Source: an uncultured Bacilli bacterium (GTDB lineage Bacteria; Bacillota_I; Bacilli_A; RF39; UBA660). From it: 6,182 nt of DNA. The notes beneath the pieces are model-generated. The model saw only the letters and a list, made by a program, of their open reading frames with translations. It was not told where the DNA came from and searched no databases. Position numbers and translations under genes: made by a program. The stretch lies in the NCBI GenBank assembly GCA_947627525.1, contig CANQWJ010000077.1:1-6182 (forward strand). The letters are read 5' to 3'. The number at the start of each line of letters is the position of its first letter. The first letter of the stretch is position 1. Shown piece after piece: positions 5,290-6,182 of the stretch.

Positions 5290-6182
5290 TTATTCATACC
5301 AAGCATTTTCATCATAGTCTTTATAAGTATCATATGTTTTATACTGACCATCTTTACTTACTACTAAATAATCATATTTGTAAGTATAGTTATTATAACA
5401 TACTAGCATATTAGAACTTTTTTTCATTGTTTTCTTATCAAGATAAGCAACTACTAATTCATTATTATCAACTTGTTCTATAATAAATGCATTAGCCGTT
5501 TCATCACGTTGAAATCTAAATCCATTACAAGTATCAGGAAGTTCAACACTAAATGGTACAATTTCTTTACCATTCTTATCTAAAACACTTAATTTATTAT
5601 TTTTTGATACAACAAAGTATCCATCCTTATAATCTATTCCATCATATTCAAAATTAATTAACACTTTACCACTAGAATTAATAGCTCCAAACTTATTATT
5701 TTCTTCAACTATTATAATATCTTCGTTTTCAAATGTTTGCATTTGATTATACTTTAAATCTACTAATACTTTACCTTTCAAATCCATAAGTCCATGTTTT
5801 TCACCCTTTTTATCCATAATAATTACAAATTTATTATTATAAGATATAAATGGACTATCAATAGACATTAGTAGAGCATCACCAATAACTAAATAATCAT
5901 CTTTATTAATAGGACTTAAATTTTTTAAAGAAATTAAATCATATCCCATCACTGATTCACCACTTTGAACTAGAGCTGCATATTCTTTACTAGGATCATT
6001 ACTAAACTTACCAAACACAACAGTAGTCAAAGCATTATCAAAAGTTTTACTCTTTCCTGTTTTTATATTATACAAAATAGAATTCCAAGTAAAGTTTTCT
6101 TCATCTACTAAAGCATTTGCATAAGCATATTCTGTATTTGGTATACTAGTACCAAAGAAATACTCACCATTGGTATATACAA
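5290..6182 (-). CDS. WG-repeat protein, copy 3 (N-terminus beyond window edge)
   Basis: Function unknown; third member of the tandem family. The frame is open to the window edge, giving 296 visible codons. A TTG at 6075 is not the real start: upstream codons continue the homology (TWNSILYNIKTGK, against PWYSILYNVNTGK in copy 1 and GTSILYNINTG in copy 2). By comparison about 135-175 residues are missing, including the expected transmembrane anchor. The repeats lie at visible residues of about 128-161, 163-195 and 196-212, beginning KHGLMDL, KFGAINS and KLSVLDK. The region after the repeats differs from the other copies: it reads DTCNGFRFQRDETANAF in place of the RLCCESVNS segment, so the paired Cys are absent. 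It ends DENAWYE. It has its own terminator, so it is probably transcribed separately from copies 2 and 1. Confidence 0.82.
   Translation of the reverse strand, partial: VYTNGEYFFGTSIPNTEYAYANALVDEENFTWNSILYNIKTGKSKTFDNALTTVVFGKFSNDPSKEYAALVQSGESVMGYDLISLKNLSPINKDDYLVIGDALLMSIDSPFISYNNKFVIIMDKKGEKHGLMDLKGKVLVDLKYNQMQTFENEDIIIVEENNKFGAINSSGKVLINFEYDGIDYKDGYFVVSKNNKLSVLDKNGKEIVPFSVELPDTCNGFRFQRDETANAFIIEQVDNNELVVAYLDKKTMKKSSNMLVCYNNYTYKYDYLVVSKDGQYKTYDTYKDYDENAWYE

Larger units (their letters stand above)
2386..6182 (-). repeat. Tandem array of three paralogous WG-repeat genes
   Basis: Three head-to-tail genes share the same architecture and align along their visible lengths. Similarity is highest in the middle repeat, where FxYDGIDY is common to all copies, and it is also clear at DNA level (for example around 2630-2680, 4090-4140 and 5555-5600). 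Two of the three units carry similar terminators. The array probably arose by local duplication and could change copy number by recombination. Confidence 0.8.

Noticed and set aside
6073..6075. TTG as start codon of copy 3
   Set aside because: The frame stays open upstream to the window edge and aligns with both paralogues (NSILYN), so this codon is an internal Leu.
1..6182. UGA read as Trp, as in mycoplasmas
   Set aside because: Trp positions conserved among the paralogues use TGG, no conserved Trp falls on TGA, and a MurE gene argues against a wall-less Mycoplasma.

Overview
The window looks like the chromosome of an AT-rich, low-GC Gram-positive bacterium, probably an uncultured Bacilli/Erysipelotrichia-type gut lineage. 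It encodes a peptidoglycan Mur ligase, so the cell has a wall. Shine-Dalgarno sites are purine-rich, all six visible stop codons are TAA, and Trp is read from TGG, which fits the standard bacterial code. The taxonomic call is an inference from composition and gene content.

Layout. (1) 1-445, minus strand: the N-terminal 148 codons of murE, cut by the window edge. (2) 446-549: a short divergent intergenic region with a good sigma-A-type promoter facing right. (3) 550-1404, plus strand: an arginase-family ureohydrolase with all visible Mn-binding motifs. (4) 1383-1422: a long hairpin that contains the stop codons of both convergent genes and looks like a bidirectional terminator. (5) 1415-2155, minus strand: recO, preceded by and overlapping a 45-codon gene (2109-2246) that I recognise as yqzL. 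This is the yqzL-recO pair known from Bacillus, but era is not next to it here. A perfect 9-bp hairpin covers the yqzL ribosome binding site. (6) 2346-2373: terminator of the next block. (7) 2386-6182, minus strand: three tandem paralogues of a WG-repeat protein. The two complete copies each have an N/Q-rich cytoplasmic tail, one transmembrane helix, an acidic linker and an external domain ending in WG-type repeats. The third copy lacks its N-terminus because of the window edge.

The left half is housekeeping: wall synthesis, arginine breakdown, recombination repair. The right half is an accessory surface-protein cluster built by local duplication. Copies 2 and 1 form a two-gene operon with a 34-nt gap. 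Copy 3, upstream of them, has its own terminator, which resembles the one after copy 1. Copy 1 has lost a short conserved C-terminal tail, apparently by a GAA to TAA change. No function can be assigned to the WG-repeat proteins from sequence alone. No tRNA, rRNA, IS element or CRISPR array was seen.
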